The notes under the pieces: model-generated
What the model saw: the letters and a program-made list of their open reading frames with translations, nothing else
Told to the model about the DNA's origin: nothing
Databases searched by the model: none
Made by a program: the position numbers and the translations under genes
Shown here: one piece after another, positions 49,300 to 61,511 of the stretch
Layout: the number at the start of each line of letters is the position of its first letter
Numbering within the stretch: the stretch's first letter is position 1
Origin: Acanthacorydalis orientalis
Taxonomy: Eukaryota; Arthropoda; Insecta; Megaloptera; Corydalidae
DNA: 64,000 nt
Direction: 5' to 3'
NCBI GenBank assembly: GCA_034766995.1
Contig: CM068313.1
Span: forward strand, 21,112,012 to 21,176,011

Positions 49300-49655
49300 T
49301 AGTGAAAACGATGACTTTCGAAAGCAGCATATTAAACATTGCATACTTTTCGCATTCCAGTTGAAAAAAATGCTGTCAAAGCCGCGAAAATGCTATGTTC
49401 AGATTTGGGTGACAATGTTGCGACACATAAAATATGCAAAAAAATGCTAAATCAGTAGAAGGGTTCCGAAAACGCATTACGACTTCATCAACCAAAACAG
49501 ACATCTTTTTTCGACAAGGGATTTATCAATTACTAGACAGATGGATCAAAGTTATACGTAATAATTGGAAGATATTTTCAGGATTGAAATATAATCCATT
49601 TTTCGGTAAATAATCATTTTCTATAAAAGCCCACTGAATTAGTTTATAAACCTAA
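49300..49655 (+). mobile_element. Internally deleted mariner of a second clade
   Basis: The right end, read in reverse, begins TTAGGTTTATAAACTAATTC and is followed by a TA target. Inside, an N-terminal transposase piece is joined to the extreme C-terminal piece with the catalytic core missing. The terminal repeat and protein differ from the two Hsmar1-type copies, so this is another lineage. I could not find a convincing left terminal repeat; the element may start 100-150 nt upstream or be 5'-truncated. Confidence 0.8.
49301..49613 (+). pseudogene. Mariner transposase N-to-C fusion relic
   Basis: Reading from 49301 gives SENDDFRKQHIKHCILFAFQ, and after a one-base shift in an A run NAVKAAKMLCSDLGDNV and THKICKKMLNQ then TAG: the first helix-turn-helix of mariner transposases. 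From 49500 the frame DIFFRQGIYQLLDRWIKVI followed by NNWKIF ends at TAA 49611; this matches the C-terminal tail (F-x-x-GI-x-x-L-x-x-RW-x-K) of the same family. About 200 residues carrying the DDD catalytic triad are deleted between them. Not functional. Confidence 0.85.
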
Positions 49656-50166
49656 TACATATATATATATATACACAGTATCATCGAAATATTAATATAT
49701 CAATGACCCTTAAATCGTCATTTAAACTTAAAAATATCACTTTCATTGAAAAGTTCAGTAATTAGATAAGTACATTAATCAAGTCTATCATAAATAAAAA
49801 TATGATAAACACAAATTAATACATATGTTATAAAGCAGTGACCAATAGATGCAAACATATATTAAACCAAATTTATTAATGAAATAATATTATTGTAATT
49901 AATCGATTCCTTTGTTTGTAATTGAACCTATCCATTCATAGAAAAAATGCTACAAACGAAAATAAAAAATACTACTTATTAAATTTTAAAAAATAAGTGT
50001 TCATATCACATTAGCTCGTTGAAATTAAATTTAAAATTTGGATCTTTAACTTTTACAAAATATCCGTGATACTATTTGAATTTATTGTTAATATAAAAAA
50101 ATATTTTTAATTTTAAACACAAATATCTAAAACAACTGGAATATTTATGTACAAAAAAATCATTAT

Positions 50167-50172
50167 ACATAT

Positions 50173-50223
<51 letters not shown>
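50167..50223. repeat. (TA)n tract, about 55 nt
   Basis: TA run with one ACATA interruption. Confidence 0.94.
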
Positions 50224-50227
<4 letters not shown>

Positions 50228-50322
50228 TTTTTAATTTGTAATGAGACTTGTTTATAACATGTGTTTATTAATAGACATGAAAACATTTTTTGTACATATA
50301 AAATAAAAATGTATTGCTTACT

Positions 50323-50325
50323 TTA

Positions 50326-50386
<61 letters not shown>
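50323..50386. repeat. (TA)n tract, about 62 nt
   Basis: TA run with one TTA phase change near its start. Confidence 0.95.
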
Positions 50387-50388
<2 letters not shown>

Positions 50389-52363
50389 ATTAATATTTCA
50401 TATACATTATTTTATAACAATTGTGATTTTTACATAATTATTATTTAATTTTATTGTATAATACTTTCAAAAATAAGAATGAAATAATACTTTTAATATT
50501 TTTTACATACAAATTTTACTTGACCATATATAAAATTTTATTATTACAATGACGATTATTTTCCTATCAATTAAATGTTTATTAATAAGAACATTAATTT
50601 AATAATAATATTTCACCAAATAAATAGTCAAAAACCGTAACTTACCTACCTACTTATTCTATCATAAAAAAGTATAATAATAATTTTTTTAAATAATAAA
50701 ATGGAAATAATGAGAGAAATGAACAATCTGCTAATTAAATAGACTAACATACAAACATAAAAATCAAATAATATTAAAAGTACTTAATAAAATAAAAATA
50801 ACGTAACGTACTTTCCAAATGGCACAAACGACATGTATCGAACGAAAAATGTTCATTCTTTTGAATAGCAGTGGTTATTTTATACAAACCAGGTTTGAAA
50901 ATCGGATAGGTAGAACCATTGTTTTGTATTTTACTTGTTCGCCTTCATAATGCAAGTACGTGTTTTCGCTACACTGAATATTTGAAACAGATGAGTTTTC
51001 AAGAACAAACAAACTGTTGAAAACGCGGAGTATGACAAAAAATCTAAGAATATATTTAGTATATTTGTTTTCAATGATAAAACTTTACTATTATTTGCAA
51101 AATTTATCCATTAAAATTTGCTTATAAATGCGATAATATTTATAATTATAATACATATTATATTCAATGAAATTATTTAAATGTAAAATACATTTATCCC
51201 TCAATTTAATTCTTATGCTATCCAGTAATTTAAAAAAACATTATTTAATTATGTTATATTATATTTTATATAATATAACAATCACCAGGAAACAAATATT
51301 TATCATTACAGGCAATTTTAAATATTTCATTCAATTAATATTAATGATTTTAATAAATTTACAAAAAATAGTTTTGCATCACTATAAAAAATATGGATAA
51401 AAATAGTACATTTAAAGACAAACTTATTTTTTTAAACGTTCATTTGTTGATTTATTGTGTTTTTAAATAATACTTTATTATCCACATGAAATTTTATCAA
51501 CAAACAATACAAAAATTTGATGTTAAAAAATAAAAATAATTTAAAATTTATTCCAGTTAAAATATTTTTTTAAATATCTAAAACCCCAATTTAGTGGATT
51601 TAAATGATATCATCTCTTTAAAATCAGTATACAAATTTCTTTAAAATATTTGATTGATTATAAAAACGATAAATAATCAATTTTGAAGACTGATTAGAAA
51701 AAGTTTTGTGATGGTGAGGATTGAAAGTACATTTTAAAAATAAAATATTAAAATTTAATGAAAGATCATCAAGTAGAAAATCAAATTTGAACTTATTTTT
51801 TTTCAACAATCAATAGTTTAACATGCAAAGACCATTATCATAATTATTATTAATTACATTGAATTAATCTAATAAATTTATTTTAATTTATTACCTATAT
51901 ATATATATATATATATAACAAGAGTTGATCGATTATTTGTTTCTTTTTTAATGAAAATGATAATCAATATATCAACGTCATTAAATAACAATTTGATTAC
52001 AAATAAATTCTAGGCTTGTTTCTTTTTATATATTATTCATAAATGTTATAAATCTAAATAATTATAGAAAATCATTTTGAAAGTTTTGAAACTTACTAAA
52101 TTAACTTCGAAACATCAAATATAAAAAATAAAATAGCCTACCACAAAGAAAAAACACTTTGTTAATACCCAACACAAAAGATATAACCCGCATTGGCGTG
52201 TCAGTAATTGCGTGTAGCTAATAGAATTCATAAATTTTTATATATTCGAAAATCAAATATTGAAATTAATATATTTTCCTTTATTTTTATCCTTACGCAT
52301 TTCAACGACGTGTGTTGTCCTACATCAATCAATGTTCTATTTTCATATATATGTATATATATA

Positions 52364-52366
52364 CTT

Positions 52367-52412
<46 letters not shown>
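52364..52412. repeat. (CA)n(TA)n compound microsatellite
   Basis: CA run of about 18 nt followed by TA run of about 30 nt. Confidence 0.95.
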
Positions 52413-52415
<3 letters not shown>

Positions 52416-52599
52416 ACATTTAATTTTCGTTTGGAGAATTGAATAAATATATAATAATAACATTTACATGATTATACAGAAAATGACTATTAGTATATAA
52501 ATAATATAACACAGATATAAATTAAATATTAGAAAGGTCACTAGAGGACTCTAAATTAAAAAGAATCCTTTGTAAAAATTATTTAATGAAAACAGGTCT

Positions 52600-52930
52600 C
52601 ATAAATCTTTAAAACCAGTTGCAGCCTCTGTCGTTTTACAGTTGAAATTCTGCAGAGGGGTGAACAGAATGCGAATGTATATGTATTTTTTTTATACGTA
52701 TACGTCAAGACATCCCATTTCTAGTGAAAAGTGTTCCCTGGGTCAAAAAGTCAACGAGTGTGCAGTTAGAATGTATACGTGGCAGGCGAGAACAAGACAC
52801 CTATATCTTTGCTTTCACTTTATTTCGAATGTTTACAATGAAATCGCCATTATTTATGGAAGTTATGTTTGCTTGTACTTTTTTTACTTTCATGTTCTTT
52901 TCAAAACTTATATGCACGACTTACGTGTGT
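52600..52930. other. GC-enriched islet with overlapping open frames
   Basis: The plus frame 52642-52992 is open for 116 codons, the longest of the window, and a second frame (52724-52981) for 85. The longer product contains a Cys/Lys/Arg/Trp segment (residues about 28-55) of balanced composition but continues into aromatic, repeat-derived sequence at a TA tract (52940-52956). I recognise no domain. Coding is possible only for the first 60 codons or so; a conserved non-coding element is as likely. Confidence 0.22.
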
Positions 52931-52989
52931 ATTTGGGGATATATATATATATATACATACGTTTTCCTTTGTTTCGTCTAAGTTATATA

Positions 52990-53800
52990 TGAATGTATAT
53001 ATTTATGTGAAAACTTGCATACTTTCTTTGAGAATTATTAAACATTTTAAAGCATTTTGTTCAATAAAAATACATTTCAAAAGCTTTTCTTAAGAAAAAA
53101 AACTATTACATAAATTATTAAGTGAACTAATTCACATTTACACAAATTTCAACTGTACTTTTGACGACAGAAATACTGTATTTTACTATTACATAAAACT
53201 TTGCTAAAGAAAACAAGTTTTTGAAAAGAGTATTATAAATTATGCATAGAATTAAATTTCTGAGAATGACAAAACTATACACTTTCTCCAATTATATATA
53301 CAAAATAAATATGTTTTGTTATATTAGAAATATAATAATAAATATAATAATAAAAATATCTCTATAAATTTAATGAGTATAATTAACTACTTTAAATAAA
53401 ATTTTTACTTAAGACATCAAATGTGATGGCATCAATTCCAGTTAGTAATTGGTACTATATTTTTTACTGATTTACTCTTCAATCTATCTTGAAGGCTTTT
53501 ACTAATAAGTGCAGTAGACTTAACAAGCAAAAACTCTATAATTATAATTGTGGTAATTTATAACTGTAACTTTATTTTAAACCTATGATCATTCTTTTCA
53601 TAAAAAGGAGAAATTTATTCTTAGATATTACATTCTGATTATGTTTGATACCCACAAATTATTTATATATACAAGCTCAAGTTGAAAGATTTTTTATGTC
53701 TTCTAAATTTAAGAATAAATATGATTTATTAATAAAAAAAATATTAATAAAAGCTATTCCAAAAACAAGTATTCAATAATGAAGTATCAAATTAAATATG
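52990..53800. other. AT-rich sequence, no gene seen
   Basis: No tract, duplication or islet was recognised; a chance frame spans 52869-53093. Confidence 0.75.
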
Positions 53801-53809
53801 GGCCATACA

Positions 53810-54001
53810 ATGTCCGAAAACACTTTGAAAATTTCAGAATGATTCAGAAACTCAGTGTTTAGATTCGGAGACGAACTATTGGAAAACAATTTCGCACAAC
53901 AAATGAGTACTGCTGTATTATTACAAGACCTTATTTTGCAATTTGTTGAACCAAAACTGCACCTTTCTTATCTTTATAGCATCAGTAACATAAAGTTTTG
54001 A
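53810..54001 (+). pseudogene. Coding-like fragment with one internal stop, unknown family
   Basis: From ATG 53810 the frame reads MSENTLKISE, a TGA, then FRNSVFRFGDELLENNFAQQ, MSTAVLLQDLILQFVEPKLH and LSYLYSISNIKF before TGA at 53999. The composition (Glu, Gln, Asp, Leu, few Lys/Asn runs) and the amphipathic Leu spacing look like real protein, unlike neighbouring frames. I cannot name the family. A relic of a gene or mobile element is the likely reading; a single stop in 63 codons suggests moderate age. Confidence 0.35.
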
Positions 54002-54009
54002 AAATTTGT

Positions 54010-54470
54010 CTTAATTTATTTAAACCATTTTTAAGATAAAAGACTAAAATATATTTTAAGTAGTTTTCATTCATGTTAATTTTTCGACTTTTTTCAGAGA
54101 AAGTAATTATATCTTATCCAAGCAAGTTCCATAAAAATATAGTTTAATATTTCTATTATAATAAAAATGGTAACTAATTTTCACTTTTTTTATTTTTTAA
54201 ATAATTCATCAAATTATTAGAAAAACCGAACAGAACAAAAATTGTAACAATAATGAATTAAAAGTTAGTTTTGTAATATCTTATAATATTTCATCAGTTC
54301 TAAGAGTGTTTTATAAAATTATTTCAATAATCTTTCCTAAAGGTCATTGAATAACTACTAATAACATAAATAATTTTTTAATAAAATATTTGACTAGTCA
54401 TTTAAAAAATGAACAAACAAAAAGAAAGAATTTATATTTAGTACACAGAGAAGAGAATTTCTTTTTCAAG
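54010..54470. other. AT-rich sequence, no gene seen
   Basis: Nothing recognised. Confidence 0.75.
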
Positions 54471-54479
54471 GCTAACACG

Positions 54480-54840
54480 ATAATGCATCGCCATAAATAT
54501 TGAAAACATTCAAGATATAATATTTCCATCGTAAAGTATCCAATGATGTCTCAGATGCGTGAGCATAAACCACGACACTAAATTGTATATGGTTAGCATA
54601 AAGTTACGATGTTCTGCTGCTCGCACGAATGGTATCGCTCGCGGCAGCATTTCCACTTCCGGTGGGAACCAGTCAACGTTTCAAAATGTTTTATTTTGCC
54701 ACAAAATACCCGAATTGGTCTCATGCTGCCGCCAAGGCTAGTCCATTCTTACTGTATTTATTATTCCCGTACACCCAATTCATTATTCGTTGAGACGATA
54801 TACAGGATTTCGCTCAGAGTCAAGTAATAAAACAGTTACC
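54480..54840. other. GC-enriched islet with three open plus frames
   Basis: All three plus frames are open across much of 54560-54790. Besides frames at 54559-54741 and 54609-54827, the frame following the TAA at 54599 runs from 54602 to a TGA near 54794 without a stop; from its Met it begins MVSLAAAFPLPVGTSQ and contains AAAKASPFLLYLLFPY, with a hydrophobic start like a signal or anchor. I recognise none of these. TTCCGGTGGGAACC lies at 54656-54669. Three open frames in one place reflect low stop density, so coding cannot be inferred from length alone. Confidence 0.25.
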
Positions 54841-54849
54841 TGAAGAACA

Positions 54850-55570
54850 ATTACTGAGAGCAAAAAACCTTTCAGAGATTTCAAACAACTACTATATATA
54901 CTAAAGTCACGGCATAAATACTGTTTTGTTACTAGTTATTTAATTCTCTTATTTATAATCTTTTTTTATCAGAATGGAAACTTACGCAGATATCAAATTT
55001 TATTGCACATTGCAAACTACATGTACATAAATGAAAACAAACACATTTATCGTTTTCATTTTAAATACATAAGTGTATATATATATATGTGTGTGTGTGT
55101 GTATGACATTTTTACACATACGAATATTTTTGTATTCAAATTTTAAAAGAACTTTAAATACTATTGTAAAAAAATATACACTTATATTATTTCATTTTAT
55201 TATCTTAAAATTTAACTAACATTCCATTTATAAAATAAAAACTGCTTTCGTTTAAGAGAAGTGTATTATTTTTATACATTTTCACATATTTCTGTTTAAA
55301 CAAAAGCTGAAAACTCAAATGAATACATGTTTTATACTTTACTTTAAAAATCACTTTTTAACGTACCCGCTTTTAAAGAAAAATGTTACATGCAATTGAA
55401 TCATAAAATTAAATAAGTAACTCACAAGCTCACATATTTTTATTCGAAAGTAAGAAACATTGAAAAAGATATTTCCTTGAATGTAAAAAAATATAACTGA
55501 TATAAACCACTAATTACAATAAATAAAATAAATTTTAGTCGGCTCAATTATACTTTTAAAGATTTTTGTC
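54850..55570. other. AT-rich sequence, no gene seen
   Basis: A TA/TG repeat lies at 55076-55102. Nothing else was recognised. Confidence 0.75.
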
Positions 55571-55579
55571 AATCATTCC

Positions 55580-55770
55580 ATTCATTAACACTTTAGTCTA
55601 TCTTACAATATTAACCGCCGTAAAAGATTGTTATCCTGAAAATATAGTAAGCTTGCCACCTCAGCAACAAAATTGTCAGCATTCTTTCTGTTCGGTTGGT
55701 ATTTCTTATATGTTTTCATCCTGGCGTCGACATTTTTGGTATGATAGCAAACCACTGTGAAGTATTTTAC
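55580..55770. other. Small GC-enriched islet with a 64-codon frame
   Basis: The plus frame 55566-55760 has its complex part from about residue 15 on (AVKDCYPENIVSLPPQQQNC, then SWRRHFWYDSKPL). The composition is protein-like but unrecognised. It is AT-rich at the start, so any exon would begin inside it; no convincing acceptor is visible. Confidence 0.22.
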
Positions 55771-55774
55771 ACAT

Positions 55775-56215
55775 CTCAGTCATAAATTTACGAATTTCGC
55801 AATATTTCTTCGAAAGATTAAACAGATATTTATTATATTAAAACTTATACATTTTACCAAAAATGTTTATAAAAACTATAGCTACTTTAACGTATCAAAA
55901 TTTAATTTACGATATTATCTTTACGTTTTGTTTTAATTTTCGCTTAGTGCTTCACTTAGATCAATGTTTTATTAAATATTGAAATAAATCTATTTCGAAT
56001 TAAAAATAGGAATGTAAAATGATGTGTTATTTTTTTAATTATATTATTTTCGATTAACATCAATATCAGTAATATACACAAATGAAGAGTAAGAAAATTT
56101 TATTGGAAGAAAGAACACATTTTAATTTAATTTATACCTGGTGTTTATTTTGTCAAGTCATTTAATCATCCAACTCAATTCAAATTTTTATTTGATTAAA
56201 TTTTTATGTATGGCG

Positions 56216-56266
<51 letters not shown>

Positions 56267-56803
56267 ATATATACATATAAAAATACTTTTAATAAAAATA
56301 TTAACATTTAAATCAATGACGCAATATTTTACAAACATCGAATTTCGAAATCTATGTCTTTTCAAATATACTAGTTCGTTTCCGATAATGAAACAAGCGT
56401 ATAAAATATTAAAAAGCGTTGAAATTATTTAAGTAAAACAATATTTATTTGAAGTAAATGCTCAATTTATATTTACAAATATGATATTAACTTTTGTGAA
56501 TACTACTCGGAAATCCCTTAACTAATATGTTATCAAATTGAGTAAACACCTATTTCCCATTAGGATACAGTTACAACTCATTTAAGTTGAAAATCAAATT
56601 CATCTGTTGCCACGAAACTTGAGACATCATTTCATAAATAAATCACGAGCTTAGATAATTACTTACAAGCAAAACCGTCACATAAGAGCTGTTCTACACC
56701 TGGAGAGTGCTTGACCTAGTAAATTACAAAAACATATTATCCGTGATATTAACCATGCGTAGATTTTATCACTGTTATTACATATTTTGCATAACATCCA
56801 TAC

Positions 56804-56834
<31 letters not shown>

Positions 56835-57362
56835 AATATTTATTTATGAAATTTACGTTTACATTGCCGTATATTATTTACTGTGCAAAAGTTTAGAATA
56901 TGTGTATATATGTCTATATATATATATATGTATATATATATAATTATAATAGTAAATTTATGGTACAGTTTTTGAATATTTTATGCAATTTGGATTTTGT
57001 TCTTGTAAATAATTATTAATATCAATTTCTCTTTAAGAATGGTTTAATTGTTTTTTTATAAAATGAATGATAATTTAAAAAAATCTTAGTATATAGTTCA
57101 AAACGAATCAATTTGAAATAACATTAGTTCCAAAACGATTCTCTAATAATATGTCAAACTATTAAGAAATGAATAAAATTTTACAATAGCCTACCATCAA
57201 GAACCAATAAATATAAAACGTTTTCTTTATGAAAGAATCATATTGAAGGAAACTTAATACTCGAAAACGTGTATTCATCTACTTTATTTTATAACTTCAC
57301 GATTTGATACAGTGAACTTGTTTACACCTACACCACGCATAAATATACACCACTTATATTAA

Positions 57363-57365
<3 letters not shown>
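55775..57365. other. AT-rich sequence with a moderately complex patch
   Basis: TA tracts lie at 56217-56260, 56814-56833 and 56907-56942. A patch at 56560-56770 has words such as CTGTTCTACACCTGGAGAG and a CTT/GTAAGT donor-like word on the minus strand, but no supported gene. Confidence 0.65.

Positions 57366-57410
<45 letters not shown>
57366..57410. repeat. (TA)n tract before duplication-3 unit A
   Basis: TA run of about 43 nt; similar tracts follow each duplicated unit. Confidence 0.95.
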
Positions 57411-57411
<1 letters not shown>

Positions 57412-57412
<1 letters not shown>

Positions 57413-57536
57413 CATCCACCTAATCCTCCCACGAAGAATAAAATATTTACTAAGTTAAATTATAAAAACAAGGCAAACAGAAAAGTTAAAGAAAGGATTA
57501 TTTAAGAATATTTATTTTCAATTAATCCTACACAAA
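57412..57536. repeat. Local duplication 3, unit A
   Basis: About 125 nt starting GCATCCACCTAATCCTCC and repeated at 57595-57718. Shared landmarks are AAGAATAAAATATTTA, AAATTATAAAAA-CAAGG and AAGAATATTTATTTTCAATTAAT. Identity is moderate to high by eye. Confidence 0.85.
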
Positions 57537-57562
57537 GATATATATATCCACACACATATATG

Positions 57563-57593
<31 letters not shown>

Positions 57594-57594
57594 C
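57537..57594. repeat. (TA)n tract joining duplication-3 units
   Basis: TA runs with CCACACACATA and TATGTATGTATG interruptions lie exactly between the two units. Confidence 0.92.
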
Positions 57595-57718
57595 GCATCC
57601 ACATACTCCTCCGACAAAGAATAAAATATTTATCAAGTCTTAAATTATAAAAAGCAAGGTAAACCGAAATTTTAAGAAAATAATTATTAAAGAATATTTA
57701 TTTTCAATTAATTATTCA
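57595..57718. repeat. Local duplication 3, unit B
   Basis: Direct copy of 57412-57536, followed by a shorter TA tract (57722-57743). With its tract the period is about 183 bp. Confidence 0.85.
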
Positions 57719-58065
57719 CTCATATATATATATATATATATATAAATCGAATGCTCGCAACAGAAATTTAATAAAAAATTATTTGTAACCAAAATATCAA
57801 GTACAATAATAGTATAAAATGAGCTTATAGGATTTTCAAACGTTTATATATTAAGTCGTGTGAGTAATAAATTATGTTATTTTATTTTAAGTACGGGACC
57901 AAAGGGAACAATTGTAATGTGATCAACAAGTCATTAATCTTTTCAATGAAACACTGTTCGACTTCGCGTTTAGTATTTCTGTGAACTCATTGTTTAGAAA
58001 TTACAGATTTAATTATAATGTATTAGTTTTATGAATCATAATTATTAAGTCTCTATTGGTAATAA

Positions 58066-58068
<3 letters not shown>

Positions 58069-58127
<59 letters not shown>
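58069..58127. repeat. (TA)n tract, about 58 nt
   Basis: One of the longest pure TA runs in the window. Confidence 0.95.
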
Positions 58128-58133
<6 letters not shown>

Positions 58134-58927
58134 TTAATATAAGAAACAAAAGAAAATTATTAATTAAACTTTTGAAAATAATTAAAATTTAAATCTGTTT
58201 TAGTAGTATAAATAAATAAGTGAAAATGGACGAAAATAGCATGTTCTATGAAGAAAATCAAATTATTTAAAAACAATGTATTTTTTTATTATATTAAATG
58301 TATAATAATATTATATATAATGAAATAAATAACTTTTGTATGATGTAAATCATTTTGTAACGAAACTAAACATCATAATATTTAAACATTTAAAAAAAAT
58401 CCAAAAAAACAATACTGTAAACTGAGATTCATGAAAAATTATCCAACGACAATTATTATTTTAAGTATTTAAATAATGTTGTTTTACAGCTATAAAATAT
58501 AAATTAATTTTCATTATTATTTTTAAAAATATTAAACGGAAAATAAACGAAATCGTTTCAATTTTTATATCTTAAAAGTTTCTTAATACACCAGGTAAAT
58601 TTTAATATGAAGTACATTGAAATGATCACATCCGTGTGCTTAACGTTTTAAAGAAATTTTGAGAATATTCTACTTCAATATAATTGATTGTACTTTATAA
58701 TTACAAAAAACTGTTTTTAATATATATATATATATATTACATATCGTATATACGTAAAATCTCATAATGTTGTTTAGATGTACTATATTATTATTATTAC
58801 TATTGGATGTACATGAATAAGCTCTACAATAGTCATAATTTCATGCATTCACATTCATAACAATAGAAGTAATCAAGAATGCTTTTGTTAAGATATTATT
58901 TATGCACTGAAATCTGATACTCTGTAC

Positions 58928-58973
<46 letters not shown>

Positions 58974-59361
58974 GATTCGTAGATCCCACAAAAAAAGTAT
59001 ACAACTCAAACAACTTTATGTTTACAGGAATTGAAAAGAAATTTTTATGACCTATAAATATGAATATTAAGAATTCCATATTTGTTTTAAAAATTAAGTA
59101 AAATTAATTTTGTAAGTCACTCATTTCTGTAAAAAATACAGTTTATGTTAATTTCACTGAATCAAATCAAATCCAGAACAAACTAATTACATAACATCGC
59201 ATATACTCTAATTTTTGATTTATACATCTAATAGCCTCACCGCTTCTCTATTTTGACTACTTCAAAGATAAAAATAAATAATGTTCGTAAATAATGTTTA
59301 TAACATATTATTACTTAAATATAAATTCAAATTCGTTAATATTTTGTGATACCCACGCAAA

Positions 59362-59409
<48 letters not shown>

Positions 59410-60974
59410 AATTTCTCTACTTTTATTTTTATCAGTATCTACTTGAACTATAAAACTTTACATTCAAATAATGCACAAAACGTGAAAGTAAAAGTGATAA
59501 AATGCTTCATGTAATAGAACGCATAAAAACTGAACTGAACAATCATCGATCTGACGAAGACTGCAGATTTAAAAGATAAAAGATCGATCCGTTCAGAGAA
59601 ATCAAGAATTATTTGTCCAACTGATAACATTTCATAGCTTCGTTCAAATCTAAATTTGACAAGAACTCTTGCTATTGAAAAAAGAACAAAAGTTTACTTT
59701 TGATTACTGAAACTGAATAAATAAATTTAGTTTGGTGATACTTTGTGATGAAAACAGTATGGTTTTAATTAAATATTCCGAAGAAAATGAACAACTATAA
59801 ATATTCTCTTAGATTTGTATACAGATCAGTATGTTTTCAGATTAAAAAAACATTAAATGAATATAAACACATTTTATGAGATTCCAATTCTAAAATTTTA
59901 AATTTGGCATATTTTCAAAATAAATTTGCAATGATTTCTCTTTATAGAATTACATATGTAGTTTTTAGAAATGATTATAATTTATCTTAACATTATAACC
60001 AAGAAGTTTATTTTAAAATTTGAGCAAGTATTAGTTACAAACGTGTCAGTAAAAAATAAAATAAATACTACACATCTAACCTCATAAATATGAAAAATGA
60101 AATCATAAACACAAAAGCACATATCTGTAACTACAAATTAGTATTATAAAATTAGTACTACATATTTCCAATCTACTTACATTCTAATATTAATCGCAAA
60201 ATACTACAAAAAATCTAGCAATATATTTGAAGTTCGAAAACTAAAATTTGAACAAATTGTATATAATACAAATCATATATATATAAACACCTTTTAAATA
60301 AATACGGCATTTTATTTAGTAACATTTATTACAGCTTTATTCGCCCAAATAGAACGTGCAATTTATTCAATAAAATAAGAAACAAAAGTTCATTTTACTA
60401 AATAATTTACGAATTCAATTAATTATTTTATAAAGAAAATAGTATAACAATTAAAAATATAATATAATTTACAGTGAAACTTACCAATTGACAAAACCGA
60501 TTTTCTTCCTAGTCATGTTGACTGAACGGTGCACAAATCACTACTGTATTAAACATAATTCGAAAAAATATTCACTTAGATTCTAAAGTAAACGGTACAT
60601 TATGTAACGTCTAGATGATTTGTATTGTACTACATTGAAAAATGCGACAGAAATAGAACTGTGTTAGAGATATACTTTGCTTTTATTACTTAATGTATTT
60701 CTCTTTATTAATATATAGTGTATTATATAATGTTCACGTATTTATTCTGCTGAACTAGATATTCTTCAAAGCAATTAAAATACAAGTTATAATATATCTC
60801 ATATTTAAAAGAACATTTGAAACAATTTACATATGCATAAAATTAATTTAAAATATATTTTCAAAATCGGATAAAAGTTGTATGCTTGAAATAAATATAA
60901 TATATTATCAGTAAAATATTATATATCCTTTGAGAAAAATCCAAAATCAAACTAACTAGTAATCAATCATACTG

Positions 60975-60975
<1 letters not shown>

Positions 60976-61021
<46 letters not shown>
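60976..61021. repeat. (TA)n tract, about 45 nt
   Basis: TA run followed by ACGTGTGTGTGTATACA. Confidence 0.95.
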
Positions 61022-61024
<3 letters not shown>

Positions 61025-61229
61025 CGTGTGTGTGTATACAGTGTTAGTATACACATAGTACAATATTATCTGTGTTAAGGTAAAGTAAAATAATTAAGGT
61101 ATAAATTTTACAGTTTATTGTTTTTAGAAAGTATAGGGTCACAGTAAACGTGTATCTAAAAGGCAATGTTTTGATCAAATTTATTCATATATACCAAAAT
61201 ATTAACGGATGTAATAGGAAACTTTTGAT

Positions 61230-61440
61230 CATCACTTACTATAATAGTCTGCTCATTAGTTACTCATGTAAATAGACGGTCGCCATGCATATTATCAGCA
61301 GTAATCTAAATTTATGAGAAAGCGTCCCGTAACAGAGAAATCCGACCGCGACGGTCATATAGAGTGATGCCAAGGGCCTGGAAAGGTCGTAGACTACACA
61401 TCTATGTATACACACTATCTTCTCAGAACAGAGCCACAAT
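61230..61440. other. GC-enriched islet with a short inverted repeat
   Basis: It has GACCG-CGA-CGGTC at 61344-61356, a CCAAGGGCC nuclear-receptor-like word at about 61370 and AAAGGTCG shortly after. The minus frame 61260-61535 starts inside the adjoining TA tract; only its C-terminal half (61260-61430) lies in the islet and it matches nothing I know. Candidate conserved element. Confidence 0.27.
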
Positions 61441-61444
61441 AAAT

Positions 61445-61448
<4 letters not shown>

Positions 61449-61507
<59 letters not shown>
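61449..61507. repeat. (TA)n tract, about 58 nt
   Basis: Long pure TA run directly after the islet. Confidence 0.95.

Positions 61508-61511
<4 letters not shown>

Larger units (their letters stand above)
49660..52590. other. AT-rich desert, no gene seen
   Basis: (TA)n arrays lie at 50167-50223, 50323-50386, 51896-51917 and 52364-52412, with a short one at 49659-49672. A patch at 50810-51030 has a few CG-containing words (AACGTAACGTACTTTCC, GAAAACGCGGAG). Frames 51167-51400 and 51624-51809 are chance-like. Confidence 0.72.
57745..61220. other. AT-rich desert, no gene seen
   Basis: TA tracts lie at 58069-58127, 58718-58737, 58930-58969, 59361-59403 (CA then TA) and 60976-61021. A minus frame at 59448-59630 is short with Phe-rich chance composition. 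Patches at 57890-57990 and 60480-60680 are slightly more complex but unassigned. Confidence 0.75.

Noticed and set aside
54656..54669. GGTGGGAA as a Su(H) site, also present in reverse in the 48.4 kb islet
   Set aside because: The preceding base does not fit the consensus, and a shared 10-mer between two GC-richer patches may be chance.
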